Origin: Chitinophagaceae bacterium
Lineage (GTDB): Bacteria > Bacteroidota > Bacteroidia > Chitinophagales > Chitinophagaceae
Reading direction: 5' to 3'
NCBI GenBank assembly: GCA_017307755.1
Contig: JAFKGQ010000005.1
Coordinates: 644,741-708,740 of the forward strand
Length of the DNA stretch: 64,000 nucleotides
Shown here: piece by piece, positions 34,944 to 42,971 of the stretch
Position numbering within the stretch: the stretch's first letter is position 1
How the letters are laid out: every line of letters starts with the position of its first letter
The notes under the pieces: generated by a model
Database searches by the model: none
What the model saw: the letters and a program-made list of their open reading frames with translations, nothing else
Told to the model about the DNA's origin: nothing
Position numbers and translations under genes: made by a program

Positions 34944-36809
34944 TTATTTTTTACGTTTAATCCTATCTTTAACAACTTCAACAGGATTAGAAGTGGGAGT
35001 AAAAACTAAGGGGAAACCTTCAATATCAAGAATAACAGATTTGTTATCTACGGACAATTGTACAGTGTCGCCATGCTGAGATACTGAGAAATTAAAGATT
35101 GAAGATCGATCGCCTACCATTTCATGGGCGATCGATTTAGCTCTTTCATCTGTAAAGCCAGGTGTTAGTTGATGGATAATTGGTGAAACGGCCGATAATA
35201 TAGTGCCGGCTAAATAGTTAGATTCGTCAATTTGGGGGGCCTGAGCTGCAAATTTTAAGGCACGTATTATGTCCGAATAGGCTGCTTCTATTAGGTCGAC
35301 ATCAGGGCTATCTTCGATGTTGATCATTTCTTCTACCGCCGTTTCTGCTTTGTCTTGCCCTTGATTAACCTGGGCAAATTGGTAATAATCTTCAATATAT
35401 CCTTTCGTTAAAATGAAGCATCCGCCTATCTCCAAAAGCCCTAGTAATGCTTTTATACGAGTTGAAATACGTTTCCAGTCGGCACTATTTGGAATTTCTT
35501 GAAAATAGGTATCGTTAGCATGAAGGATTGTAACCATGCCTGCCCTTTTTTTATAAATGAGTACGTCTTTAGTCAAGTTTCGACCTATCCAAATTGTAGT
35601 TTGTTCAGCCTTTGCCGCTATGTCCTGCCAACGTGTTTGAATCAAATTGCAATAGTCATTATAAATATTTGATGCTAACGTTCTAACATTAGCCGCCCCC
35701 ATTTCAACAGCCTTCTGCTCTGCTTGTTCGTTGAAATTAAGGGAATTTACAAGCTCTAAATTATCGGCTAATGAATCAACATCAGTAAGGATGACAGGCT
35801 TTTTCCCTATTAATTTGAAAAATTTGTAAACAACAGGTATCTGCCCTTTGCCTGTAACTGGTACTATTTGACAACCCGAGGCGCCCAGATAGATTGATAA
35901 CTTAGTTTCAAGTGCTGTACAAATAGTTTGATCACTGGGGCCTTCAACTAGCAATGGTGAATAACTGAAAAATGCTAACTTCTGATTCAACCCCAAGCGT
36001 ACCAATAAAGAGCGAAGTTTTCTAGATTGCAATTCTGGGGTAGTTGGTTGAATTTGAACAGGTGGGTGCTGCGCATTATTGAAAAAAATTAGATTACAAA
36101 TATCATTTGGCCTACGTAAAAAAATAAATTCAGTGGAATGTGTGCTAAGTACTATTACTTTATTTTTTCTATTAACCGGATCGCCGGCTATTTTCATAAT
36201 TTCCTGGTAATAAAATGATTGTAATTGGGGGTGAAGGGAAATTTCAGGCTCATCAATTAAAAGAGTACTTACTTCGTCGTCATATAATGCAGAGAGTAAC
36301 GCAACTAAATTTAAGAGGCCGCTTGCTTCAAAGACAGATGGATAAGATGCCCCTGTGTTAGAAATGAAACTTACTTTAAGTTGACCGTTTTGCCATTCCA
36401 AATTAATCTTTCGATTGAATAATGAGGACAGCCTTTCTTTAATTTTTATTTGTATATCCGGCCTAACTGCCAACGTCTGAAAATCACCGATGGCTGTTTC
36501 TGCTTGATGTCTGTATGTTAGCATGTGAGACAATCCAAGGTTAGCATTATTGGGATCATTATAAACTGACTGGCCATCCGAATTGGAGCGGTAAAACTCT
36601 AAAGAGGCCAATCTGACTGCTGTTACAAATCTTATTTTTCGCTCTTGTCTATACGGTTGTAGATGCTGTTTCAAGGCTTTGAGTACTTGAGTCTTACCTG
36701 AACCATTTGGACCGACTAAGATAGTTAAGCCAGAATTAAGAGTAAACGTTATCTGCTGACTATTAAATAGATGCTGAACTTGAAAATTCAAAGTAATCGG
36801 AAAGGGCAT
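34944..36809 (-). CDS. OLD-family ATPase-TOPRIM nuclease
   Basis: This 621-residue protein has an ABC-type ATPase (residues 1-245): Walker A GPNGSGKT at 33-40, a degenerate signature (ASGLLNL at 161-167), Walker B LLIDEPEISLHP at 182-193 and the H-loop STHSTEF at 221-227. A TOPRIM domain follows: LLVEGPSD at 285-292 with E288, and ILTDVDSLAD with the DxD at 342-344. ATPase plus TOPRIM is the layout of the OLD (overcoming lysogenization defect) nucleases, which act against phage alone or with partner helicases. No helicase is adjacent. It sits alone between two 31-nt direct repeats inside a tRNA-borne island. Confidence 0.85.
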   Translation of the reverse strand: MPFPITLNFQVQHLFNSQQITFTLNSGLTILVGPNGSGKTQVLKALKQHLQPYRQERKIRFVTAVRLASLEFYRSNSDGQSVYNDPNNANLGLSHMLTYRHQAETAIGDFQTLAVRPDIQIKIKERLSSLFNRKINLEWQNGQLKVSFISNTGASYPSVFEASGLLNLVALLSALYDDEVSTLLIDEPEISLHPQLQSFYYQEIMKIAGDPVNRKNKVIVLSTHSTEFIFLRRPNDICNLIFFNNAQHPPVQIQPTTPELQSRKLRSLLVRLGLNQKLAFFSYSPLLVEGPSDQTICTALETKLSIYLGASGCQIVPVTGKGQIPVVYKFFKLIGKKPVILTDVDSLADNLELVNSLNFNEQAEQKAVEMGAANVRTLASNIYNDYCNLIQTRWQDIAAKAEQTTIWIGRNLTKDVLIYKKRAGMVTILHANDTYFQEIPNSADWKRISTRIKALLGLLEIGGCFILTKGYIEDYYQFAQVNQGQDKAETAVEEMINIEDSPDVDLIEAAYSDIIRALKFAAQAPQIDESNYLAGTILSAVSPIIHQLTPGFTDERAKSIAHEMVGDRSSIFNFSVSQHGDTVQLSVDNKSVILDIEGFPLVFTPTSNPVEVVKDRIKRKK

Positions 36810-36915
36810 AATGGTTATTCATTTTGTGCCGCAAAGATATATATATTTAAAGGGATATATTAGACGGCTATTTGTCTTCTGAGTTTTCGTCTGACCGATT
36901 TGTTGTCTACAACAA

Positions 36916-36946
36916 TACATCTTGCTCCATACGTGAAAGGCATGGT
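36916..36946. repeat. 31-nt imperfect direct repeat, right copy
   Basis: The copy begins TACATCTTGCTCCATAC and ends AAAGGCATGGT; it differs from the left copy at three positions in the centre. It lies 107 bp upstream of the OLD-like start codon. The left copy lies 54 bp past its stop. Confidence 0.7.
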
Positions 36947-37050
36947 AGAACTGAATTTTGGATAGCTTAAAATCTGGTAATAGCCATTATTAGGGCAGGG
37001 TTAAGGACAAAATGGGTGATTTCACCTGTTCCAGCAAATGATCGGTTTAT

Positions 37051-37058
37051 TATATTTG
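37051..37058 (+). promoter_or_regulatory. -7 box TATATTTG of the UDG-like gene
   Basis: TATATTTG matches TAnnTTTG exactly and lies 19 bp before ATG 37,078. No strong -33 element is seen (TGTTCC near 37,027). Confidence 0.4.
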
Positions 37059-37077
37059 GTTTCATCAAAACAGATAT

Positions 37078-37677
37078 ATGAACTCTTTACTATTTGAACC
37101 GTGGATAGGCCCTGAATACGGCCAATCGAAATATGGCAGGTTATTAATCGTTGGGGAATCTCATTATTTCTTGCGACCTGAATACGATTACCTGAACTAT
37201 ACAAAAAAGGTTATTGGAGGCTTAGGCAACTCAAAGGAAGAGGATAACAACTTTTACATTAAAGTCGGCAAAATTTTCAAGCCAGACAATTATCTGGATA
37301 TTTGGCCCAAAGTAGCCTTTGCCAATGCCATTCAATATCCCTATCAACAATCCAGAGCGGACATTCTTCCAGAGCATTATAAAACTGTCGAGCCGGCCAT
37401 TAGGGAGTATCTAGAGCGAACGAGGCCCAGTAAAATGATCGTTTTTTCGATGGGGATATGGAGGGACGGATTACCTCCTGTAATTACCTGGGGAAACCCA
37501 GTAGAAAACCTAGAGGATCCAATCTTCAAACGCAGGAGTAATGTTTGGAAGTTTGAGTATAAGGACGGGGCCTGTTATGGCATAGGTATTCACCATCCTT
37601 CTTCTATTCAGCCACCGTTCAACCCTGATGAATGGCGACCTCTTATTGAAGCTTTTCTTAAAAGGCAATACGAATAA
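37078..37677 (+). CDS. UDG-like superfamily protein
   Basis: This 199-residue soluble protein begins with a strand and turn GRLLIVGESHYF at residues 21-32. It contains KVAFANAIQYPY near 81-92 and SKMIVFSMGIW in the middle, and ends with GIGIHHPSS. The first and last match motif positions of uracil-DNA-glycosylase-like folds (GExPG and HPS). The catalytic Asp is not evident, so a nucleic-acid-binding relative rather than a true glycosylase is possible. It is divergent from the OLD-like gene across about 270 bp. Confidence 0.5.
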   Translation: MNSLLFEPWIGPEYGQSKYGRLLIVGESHYFLRPEYDYLNYTKKVIGGLGNSKEEDNNFYIKVGKIFKPDNYLDIWPKVAFANAIQYPYQQSRADILPEHYKTVEPAIREYLERTRPSKMIVFSMGIWRDGLPPVITWGNPVENLEDPIFKRRSNVWKFEYKDGACYGIGIHHPSSIQPPFNPDEWRPLIEAFLKRQYE

Positions 37678-37887
37678 AGATTTTTATAAAGCATTCGTAA
37701 ATGCTGAGATCTTGCATGTTTTCTGCTTTACAGATATAGTTGTTGAGCATAGTTGCCTAAGAAGAAGGAAACTGGGAAGTCATGGATATACTTTGAGAAT
37801 CTAATAAAAAGGTAAGCCGAAATGAAAGCCACCCCAACAATAGCCGAGGCGGTTTTGTCAAAAAATCTATTTTTTTTTGCCAAAGCG

Positions 37888-39147
37888 CTACAACGCGGAG
37901 TTTAAACCGTGAATTTTGCTGGTCAGCCTAGTTTTAAGCAATTCCATATCCATCCCGATCTTCGACTGCGTTACCCGCGAATAGATCACCGTCGTGGTGA
38001 TCTTGCTATGGCCTAACATTTTGCTGATTGTTTCTAATGGCACTCCATTCAGCAAAGTAACGGTTGTCGCAAAAGTATGCCGGGCGCAATGAAAAGTCAG
38101 GTTTCGGGGAATTTCACAAATCCCGGCGATTTGTTTCAAACTTCGGTTAACCTCCTGGTTGCTAACATAAGGGAATACAGTTTCCTGCGGGGTGGTTCCC
38201 GGTTCGATCCAGTATTTTTCCAGGATCGCCAATGCCTGCGGCAGGAGCGGGACATTCACCGGAATATCCGTCTTCTTCCGGGTGGTCCTGATCCATTGCA
38301 GACCATCGGCAGTAGTCAGGATATTGTGCGGTTTCAGGGCTACCAGATCAATATAGGCCAGACCCGTGTAACAGCTGAAAACAAAGAAATCCCTTACTTT
38401 TTCCAGCATTGACGTGCCGAACGTTTTTTGCTCGATCCGGGCCAGTTCTTCCTCCCGCAAGTATTCCATCGAAGAAGGCTTGTACCGGAGCTTAAAGGTC
38501 GAAAACGGATTTTTCTCCATCCATTCGTTTTTAATGGCCCAAAGCAATATTTTCTTCAATCGCTCCAAATTCTTCATGGCTCCGTTGTTGGTACAAGGGC
38601 ACTCCTTTTTGATCGGATTGTTCCGAATGTAGTATTCGAAAGCCGTGATGAATTGGTAGTTGATGTCTTTCAAAAAGATGTCCCTGGCAGGATAGGTACG
38701 TTCCAGGAACTTGCGCACATAAATGGCTGTCCCCCGGTAATTCTTCATCGTTCCGGGCTTAATGACGCCTTCCATCTGCTGGTTATGCAGGTCCACCAAT
38801 TTGCGTAACGTCATTTGCTCTTTCTCGCCTTCCGGGTCAATACCCAAGTAAGCATTTTTGACAGCTTCGGCAGTGATGAGTGTACCTGATACGGAAAATT
38901 CCTGGTAGTGGTGGAACAACTTCGCCCTGATCTCTTCCAGGTAGTTGTTCAATTGTTTCAATTCTTCGGTACGGGGCTTGGCGGCACCTTTGCCGGTGTT
39001 CCAATCGCCGTCAGCCAGGTAATATTTCAGGGCCAGTTCGCAGCGGCTGCCATTGACGGTGATGCGGCAATAGAGAGGGAATTTCCCATTGACGGGACGG
39101 TTACGGCGCAGCGTAAAGTGTACGCCGAACGTGTTGGAGCTTCTCAT
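37888..39147 (-). CDS. Tyrosine recombinase / integrase of the island
   Basis: This 419-residue protein has a Bacteroidota-type Arm-binding domain (NTFGVHFTLRRNRPVNGKFPLYCRIT), a SAM-like core-binding domain and the catalytic domain. The catalytic domain shows Arg in KVRDFFVFSCYTGLAYIDL, HCARHTFATT (HxxR) and LGHSKITTTVIYSRV with the nucleophile Tyr. ATG 39,147 is used; the frame runs on to 39,450 but that would translate through the tRNA gene. It lies 230 bp from the attachment repeat and should be the enzyme that integrates the island. Confidence 0.92.
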   Translation of the reverse strand: MRSSNTFGVHFTLRRNRPVNGKFPLYCRITVNGSRCELALKYYLADGDWNTGKGAAKPRTEELKQLNNYLEEIRAKLFHHYQEFSVSGTLITAEAVKNAYLGIDPEGEKEQMTLRKLVDLHNQQMEGVIKPGTMKNYRGTAIYVRKFLERTYPARDIFLKDINYQFITAFEYYIRNNPIKKECPCTNNGAMKNLERLKKILLWAIKNEWMEKNPFSTFKLRYKPSSMEYLREEELARIEQKTFGTSMLEKVRDFFVFSCYTGLAYIDLVALKPHNILTTADGLQWIRTTRKKTDIPVNVPLLPQALAILEKYWIEPGTTPQETVFPYVSNQEVNRSLKQIAGICEIPRNLTFHCARHTFATTVTLLNGVPLETISKMLGHSKITTTVIYSRVTQSKIGMDMELLKTRLTSKIHGLNSAL

Positions 39148-39218
39148 AACAAATACATTTTTACGTGATGAAATCAAACTGCACTTATCGGGTCGCACGA
39201 CCACGAAAAATGAACTCC

Positions 39219-39241
39219 GGTGAACAAAGATACTGTTCACC
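39219..39241. repeat. Inverted repeat upstream of the integrase
   Basis: GGTGAAC-N9-GTTCACC, 7-bp perfect arms, 72 bp before the integrase ATG and inside the island. It could be an Arm-type recombinase site or an operator. A further half copy (TTCACCGG) lies at about 39,254. Confidence 0.45.
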
Positions 39242-39314
39242 GCTGCGGAAAACCTATTCACCGGATTGGCACCGGCTTTACTGGTCCCTATTGCTCCCAA
39301 ATGACCTTTAAAAA

Positions 39315-39350
39315 AATGCAAAAGCCTGTAAATAATCACTATTACAGGCT
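39315..39350 (-). terminator. Rho-independent terminator downstream of tRNA-Ser
   Basis: On the minus strand AGCCTGTAA-N10-TTACAGGCT (39,350-39,323) forms a 9-bp stem, followed by TTTGCATTTTTTT. It begins 28 nt past the tRNA 3' end and lies on the island side of the attachment site. Confidence 0.7.
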
Positions 39351-39374
39351 CTTGGTCCCTAATGGACCCTAATG

Positions 39375-39391
39375 TTGCGGAGAGGGAGGGA
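39375..39391. repeat. Attachment-site repeat (att) at the tRNA 3' end
   Basis: TTGCGGAGAGGGAGGGA, identical to 30,489-30,505. It covers the last 14 nt of the tRNA-Ser gene plus 3 nt beyond, so integration restores the tRNA. Confidence 0.8.
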
Positions 39392-39464
39392 TTCGAACCC
39401 TCGGTACAGTTGCCCGCACAACGGTTTTCGAGACCGTCCCGATCGACCACTCCGGCACCTCTCC
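39378..39464 (-). tRNA. tRNA-Ser (anticodon CGA)
   Basis: The 87-nt minus-strand gene folds fully: acceptor GGAGAGG/CCTCTCC with discriminator G, D arm CCG...GGG, anticodon stem ACGGT/ACCGT with loop CTCGAAA (anticodon CGA, reads UCG Ser), a long variable arm typical of tRNA-Ser, and T arm GAGGG-TTCGAAT-CCCTC. No 3' CCA is encoded. The 3' end is the island attachment site. Confidence 0.95.
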
Positions 39465-39535
39465 GGGAGGGCTTTCAAAAGCCGGGGCACAAATGTAATG
39501 TTTTTCGCCTAGTTTTGCGTTCTAATTTCCAATTC

Positions 39536-40891
39536 ATGTCTACCGGTACCGTGCTCATCATCGACGACGAAGAGAAGCTCCGCACCCTGCTTGCCCGGAT
39601 TATCCGGCTGGAAGGTTTTAACGTGCTGGAAGCGGAGAACCTAAGGCAGGGCGGTAAGCTTTTGGAAAAAGAAGACATTGACGTCCTCCTTTGCGATGTC
39701 AAGCTGCCGGATGGCAATGGGGTGGATTTTGTACAGGACCTCAGGGCTCGCTGGCCTTATCTGGAAACCATCCTGCTTACAGCTTATGGTAATATTGCTG
39801 ATGGGGTCAGGGCCATGAAGAATGGGGCTTTCGACTACATCACCAAGGGTGATGACAACGATAAGATCATCCCTCTGCTGGCCAGGGCCATGGAGAAGGT
39901 ACAACTGCAGAAGAGGGTCCAGCAGCTGGAGCAACAGGTGGGTAAGCGGTATACTTTTGACGGCATCTTGGGGGAGTCCTCCAGCGTTATAGAAGCCATC
40001 CAGCTGGCGAAAAAAGTAGCGCCCAGTGACGCGAATGTATTGTTATTGGGTGAGACGGGCACGGGTAAAGAAGTGTTTGCCCAAGCTATTCACAATGGCA
40101 GTAAAAGGGCCGGAAAACCTTTTGTAGCCCTCAATTGCAGCGCTTTTGGCAAGGAATTGCTGGAGAGCGAGCTGTTTGGTCACAAGGCCGGCTCCTTTAC
40201 CGGTGCTGTCAAAGATAAGAAAGGATTGATCGAAGAGGCGGGTACGGGTACTATCTTCCTGGATGAGATAGGCGAAATGCATATCGATCTGCAAGCCAAG
40301 CTGCTGCGTGTCCTGGAAACCCATGAGTTCATCAAGGTGGGGGATACCCGCCCCACAAAAGTGGATGTCCGGATCATCGCTGCGACCAATAGGGATTTGC
40401 GGCAGGAGGTAAAGGAAGGTCATTTCCGGGATGATCTTTATTACCGGCTGAATGTATTTACTATCTCTCTCCCTCCATTACGGGAAAGAAAAAAAGATAT
40501 CCCGCTTATCGCGGCCTATTATCTTAAAGTTTTTGCCGTCAAGGGATCCAAACGTATCGAGGGCATGAGCAAGGACTTCCTCGCGCATCTCCAGCAGCAC
40601 GAATGGAAAGGCAATATACGGGAGTTGAAAAATGTCATTGAAAGAGCCACCATCATATCCGATGGCCCCGAGCTGACAACGAACGATCTGCCTGCCGAAA
40701 TCAGGGATGGCTCGCCCCGGTCCACCGGTCCTCTCTCCGCCTTTGACATGGCCAGCATGGAAAAACTGCACATACAAAGAGTACTCAACTATACCAAGGG
40801 AAATAAAACCGAAACCGCCCGTTTGCTGAATATCGGGCTTACTACGCTCTATCGGAAAATAGAAGAATATCACATCAGTTACGAGGCCTGA
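39536..40891 (+). CDS. Sigma-54-dependent response regulator next to kdp
   Basis: This 451-residue NtrC-type protein has a receiver domain (acidic pocket D10-D11, phospho-acceptor D54 in LLCDVKLPDGNG), an AAA+ sigma-54 activator domain (Walker A GETGTGKE at 172-179, GSFTGA at 219-224, a conservative variant of GAFTGA) and a Fis-type helix-turn-helix (ETARLLNIGLTTLYRKI) at the end. The start is ATG 39,536; the frame upstream crosses the tRNA gene and is not real. It sits directly before kdp and probably replaces KdpE. Confidence 0.9.
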   Translation: MSTGTVLIIDDEEKLRTLLARIIRLEGFNVLEAENLRQGGKLLEKEDIDVLLCDVKLPDGNGVDFVQDLRARWPYLETILLTAYGNIADGVRAMKNGAFDYITKGDDNDKIIPLLARAMEKVQLQKRVQQLEQQVGKRYTFDGILGESSSVIEAIQLAKKVAPSDANVLLLGETGTGKEVFAQAIHNGSKRAGKPFVALNCSAFGKELLESELFGHKAGSFTGAVKDKKGLIEEAGTGTIFLDEIGEMHIDLQAKLLRVLETHEFIKVGDTRPTKVDVRIIAATNRDLRQEVKEGHFRDDLYYRLNVFTISLPPLRERKKDIPLIAAYYLKVFAVKGSKRIEGMSKDFLAHLQQHEWKGNIRELKNVIERATIISDGPELTTNDLPAEIRDGSPRSTGPLSAFDMASMEKLHIQRVLNYTKGNKTETARLLNIGLTTLYRKIEEYHISYEA

Positions 40892-40908
40892 GCGCCGGAT
40901 CATTTTTT

Positions 40909-40936
40909 CATTTTGATACGTCGTTTTCCATTTTGA
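40909..40936. promoter_or_regulatory. Direct repeat CATTTTGA x2, candidate activator site
   Basis: CATTTTGA occurs at 40,909-40,916 and 40,929-40,936, start to start 20 bp apart (about two helical turns), within TTTTTTCATTTTGATA and GTTTTCCATTTTGACA. It lies about 85-110 bp before the -24/-12 candidate, a normal distance for a sigma-54 activator. Confidence 0.4.
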
Positions 40937-41019
40937 CAGGGTGCAGGCCGGCATCCGGGCCGGCTGTTTAGAGCATATGGTCTTATGGATCAAAGGCGTA
41001 TGCGTTTTGCGCCAATTCG

Positions 41020-41034
41020 GGCACCTGTTTTGGC
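41020..41034 (+). promoter_or_regulatory. Candidate sigma-54 (-24/-12) promoter of the kdp operon
   Basis: GGCAC-CTGTT-TTGG matches GGCAC-N5-TTGC with only the -12 C changed to G. The predicted start is near 41,045, giving a leader of about 19 nt before ATG 41,064. A weaker alternative, TGGCCT-N5-CGGCA, overlaps at 41,031-41,046. Confidence 0.5.
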
Positions 41035-41063
41035 CTATCCCCGGCAGACTAAATAAAAAAGCT

Positions 41064-41147
41064 ATGCTTACAATTGTCCTGGTCCTGGCGGGGCTGGTAT
41101 GTTTCGCCCTCTTTTTTAAAGCCATCGATTTCTTTGATAAAATATAA
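41064..41147 (+). CDS. 27-residue membrane micro-protein preceding kdpF
   Basis: MLTIVLVLAGLVCFALFFKA then IDFFDKI: one hydrophobic helix with a short charged tail. It lies 4 bp before KdpF and shares the size and one-helix design of KdpF, but not its sequence. Position suggests a second accessory peptide of the pump. The frame is short, so chance cannot be fully excluded. Confidence 0.55.
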   Translation: MLTIVLVLAGLVCFALFFKAIDFFDKI

Positions 41148-41151
41148 TCCC

Positions 41152-41229
41152 ATGGTACTACTATTCATCATCTCGATCCTGGTCTTTGCGTATTTATGTT
41201 ATGTACTTATAAGACCCGAAAAATTCTAA
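41152..41229 (+). CDS. kdpF: KdpF, small subunit of the potassium-transporting ATPase
   Basis: This 25-residue peptide, MVLLFIISILVFAYLCYVLI then RPEKF, is a single membrane helix with the C-terminal RPE(K/R)F typical of KdpF. It stabilises the KdpABC complex. It lies 24 bp before kdpA. Confidence 0.85.
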   Translation: MVLLFIISILVFAYLCYVLIRPEKF

Positions 41230-41253
41230 GAAAACGCTACATCATTACATTTT

Positions 41254-42960
41254 ATGAATACAGAAATCATTGGTGTAATAGCCATGTTTGTCATTGTGGT
41301 GCTCCTGGCTATCCCCCTGGGAAAATACATCGGGAAAATATATATGGGAGAACCTAACTGGAGTGACAGGCTATTCGGTCCTCTCGATACGATTTTTTAT
41401 AAGCTCAGCGGTATCCGTCCTGAAAAGGAGATGAGCTGGAAACAGCACCTGGTGGCTCTGCTGACCATCAACGCTGTCTGGTTCCTGTTCTCCATGTTAG
41501 TTCTGATGAACATGAGCTGGCTGCCTCTAAACCCGGATGGGAACCCTTCCATGTCTGCTGACCTTGCTTTTAATACTACGGTGAGCTTTGTCTCGAATAC
41601 CAACCTGCAGCACTATTCCGGTGAGACGGGCGTGTCTTATCTGGGACAGTTGATACTCATGCTTTTTCAGTTCATCAGCGCCGGCGCCGGTATGGCTGCC
41701 TGTGCCGTGGTGTTCAACGCCATGCGGGAACGGACCACCGAAAAGCTGGGCAACTTCTACTATTATTTTGTCCGCAGTTGTACGAGGGTTTTATTGCCCC
41801 TGTCCATCATCGTGGCTGTGATACTCCTGTTTAATGGGACGCCGATGACCTTCAAGGGTAAGGATCAGTTCATTTCCATGCAGGGGGATACGGTGCATGT
41901 CAGCCGGGGGCCTGCGGCGGCTATGGTTGCTATCAAGCAATTGGGCACCAATGGCGGCGGTTTCTTTGGCGCCAACTCGGCCCAGCCCATGGAAAACCCC
42001 AACTATCTCACCAATATGGTGGAAGACATCAGTATCGTCATCATACCCATCGCCATGGTCTTTGCCCTGGGACATATATTGAAGAGAAAGAAGTTTGCAT
42101 GGATGGTCTTTGGTGTGATGACGGCCGGCTTTCTCATCTTTGTCATTCCCTCCATCTACTTTGAGATGAAAGGAAACCCTGCCATCGCGGGTATGGGTAT
42201 CCACCAACCCCTGGGCAGCATGGAAGGGAAGGAAGTGCGTTTTGGTCCGGCAGCTTCTGCTTTCTGGGCGGTGACGACTACGGTGACCTCCAATGGTTCT
42301 GTCAATGCCATGCATGACAGTCTGACGCCGCTGACGGGTATGTTTGCTTTGTGGGGAATGATGATCAACTCCTTCTATGGCGGAGTAGGCGTGGGCTTTC
42401 TCAACTTTTATATTTTCATGATCATTGCCGTCTTTATCAGCGGATTGATGGTAGGCAGGACCCCGGAGTTCCTGGGTAAAAAGATTGAGGCAAAAGAAAT
42501 GAAGATCGCCACGATCATCGCCTTGCTGCATACGCTGCTGATCCTATCCTTTACGGCCTTGTCGTCGTACCTGTATGCGCATGATCCGAAGACCTATGCC
42601 AGCTGGCTGAACAACCCCGGCTATCACGGGTTTTCGGAGATGCTGTATGAATATACATCGTCTTCGGCTAACAATGGTAGTGGTTTCGAGGGATTAGGGG
42701 ACGGTGTACCATTCTGGAACATCACCTGCGGGATCGTCATGATCCTCTCCCGTTTCCTACCCATTGTCGGGCCTGTGGCTATCGCCGGTATCCTGGCGAA
42801 GAAGAAATATGTGCCGGAAAGCGCCGGTACCCTCAAGACGGACACCAGCACTTTTGGTATCATGACCTTTGCGGTGATCATCATCGTGGCGGCCTTGTCT
42901 TTCTTCCCTGCATTGGCGTTGGGACCGATTGCGGAGTTCTTTAGTAAGATACAACTTTAA
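41254..42960 (+). CDS. kdpA: KdpA, potassium channel-like subunit
   Basis: This 568-residue polytopic membrane protein has the selectivity-filter-like motifs of Kdp[11 protein letters not shown] near residues 115-124, the [19 protein letters not shown] loop, [13 protein letters not shown] and NNGSGFEGL. It carries K+ through the pump under K+ limitation. Full length for the family. kdpB begins 11 bp downstream. Confidence 0.97.
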   Translation: MNTEIIGVIAMFVIVVLLAIPLGKYIGKIYMGEPNWSDRLFGPLDTIFYKLSGIRPEKEMSWKQHLVALLTINAVWFLFSMLVLMNMSWLPLNPDGNPSMSADLAFNTTVSFVSNTNLQHYSGETGVSYLGQLILMLFQFISAGAGMAACAVVFNAMRERTTEKLGNFYYYFVRSCTRVLLPLSIIVAVILLFNGTPMTFKGKDQFISMQGDTVHVSRGPAAAMVAIKQLGTNGGGFFGANSAQPMENPNYLTNMVEDISIVIIPIAMVFALGHILKRKKFAWMVFGVMTAGFLIFVIPSIYFEMKGNPAIAGMGIHQPLGSMEGKEVRFGPAASAFWAVTTTVTSNGSVNAMHDSLTPLTGMFALWGMMINSFYGGVGVGFLNFYIFMIIAVFISGLMVGRTPEFLGKKIEAKEMKIATIIALLHTLLILSFTALSSYLYAHDPKTYASWLNNPGYHGFSEMLYEYTSSSANNGSGFEGLGDGVPFWNITCGIVMILSRFLPIVGPVAIAGILAKKKYVPESAGTLKTDTSTFGIMTFAVIIIVAALSFFPALALGPIAEFFSKIQL

Positions 42961-42971
42961 TTATCTGGAAT

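Larger units (their letters stand above)
30489..39391. mobile_element. Integrative genomic island inserted at tRNA-Ser(CGA), 8.9 kb
   Basis: The element is delimited by the 17-nt direct repeat of the tRNA 3' end. A tyrosine recombinase lies next to the tRNA copy, which is the standard arrangement for islands that integrate at tRNA genes. Cargo: an 86-residue unknown protein, a VapBC-like module disrupted by an IS21 element, an OLD-family nuclease flanked by direct repeats, and a UDG-like protein. No conjugation or phage structural genes are present, so it is non-autonomous for transfer or decayed. Confidence 0.8.

Noticed and set aside
39148..39450. Possible N-terminal extension of the integrase
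   Set aside because: It also runs through the tRNA gene and attachment site, and the Arm-binding domain begins at 39,147.
39362..39535. Possible N-terminal extension of the sigma-54 regulator
   Set aside because: It translates through the tRNA-Ser gene on the other strand, and the receiver domain begins at ATG 39,536.
40946..40966. GC-rich hairpin GGCCGGC-N-GGGCCGGC after the sigma-54 regulator as a terminator
   Set aside because: No U-run follows, and it lies between the activator repeat and the promoter, so its role is unclear.
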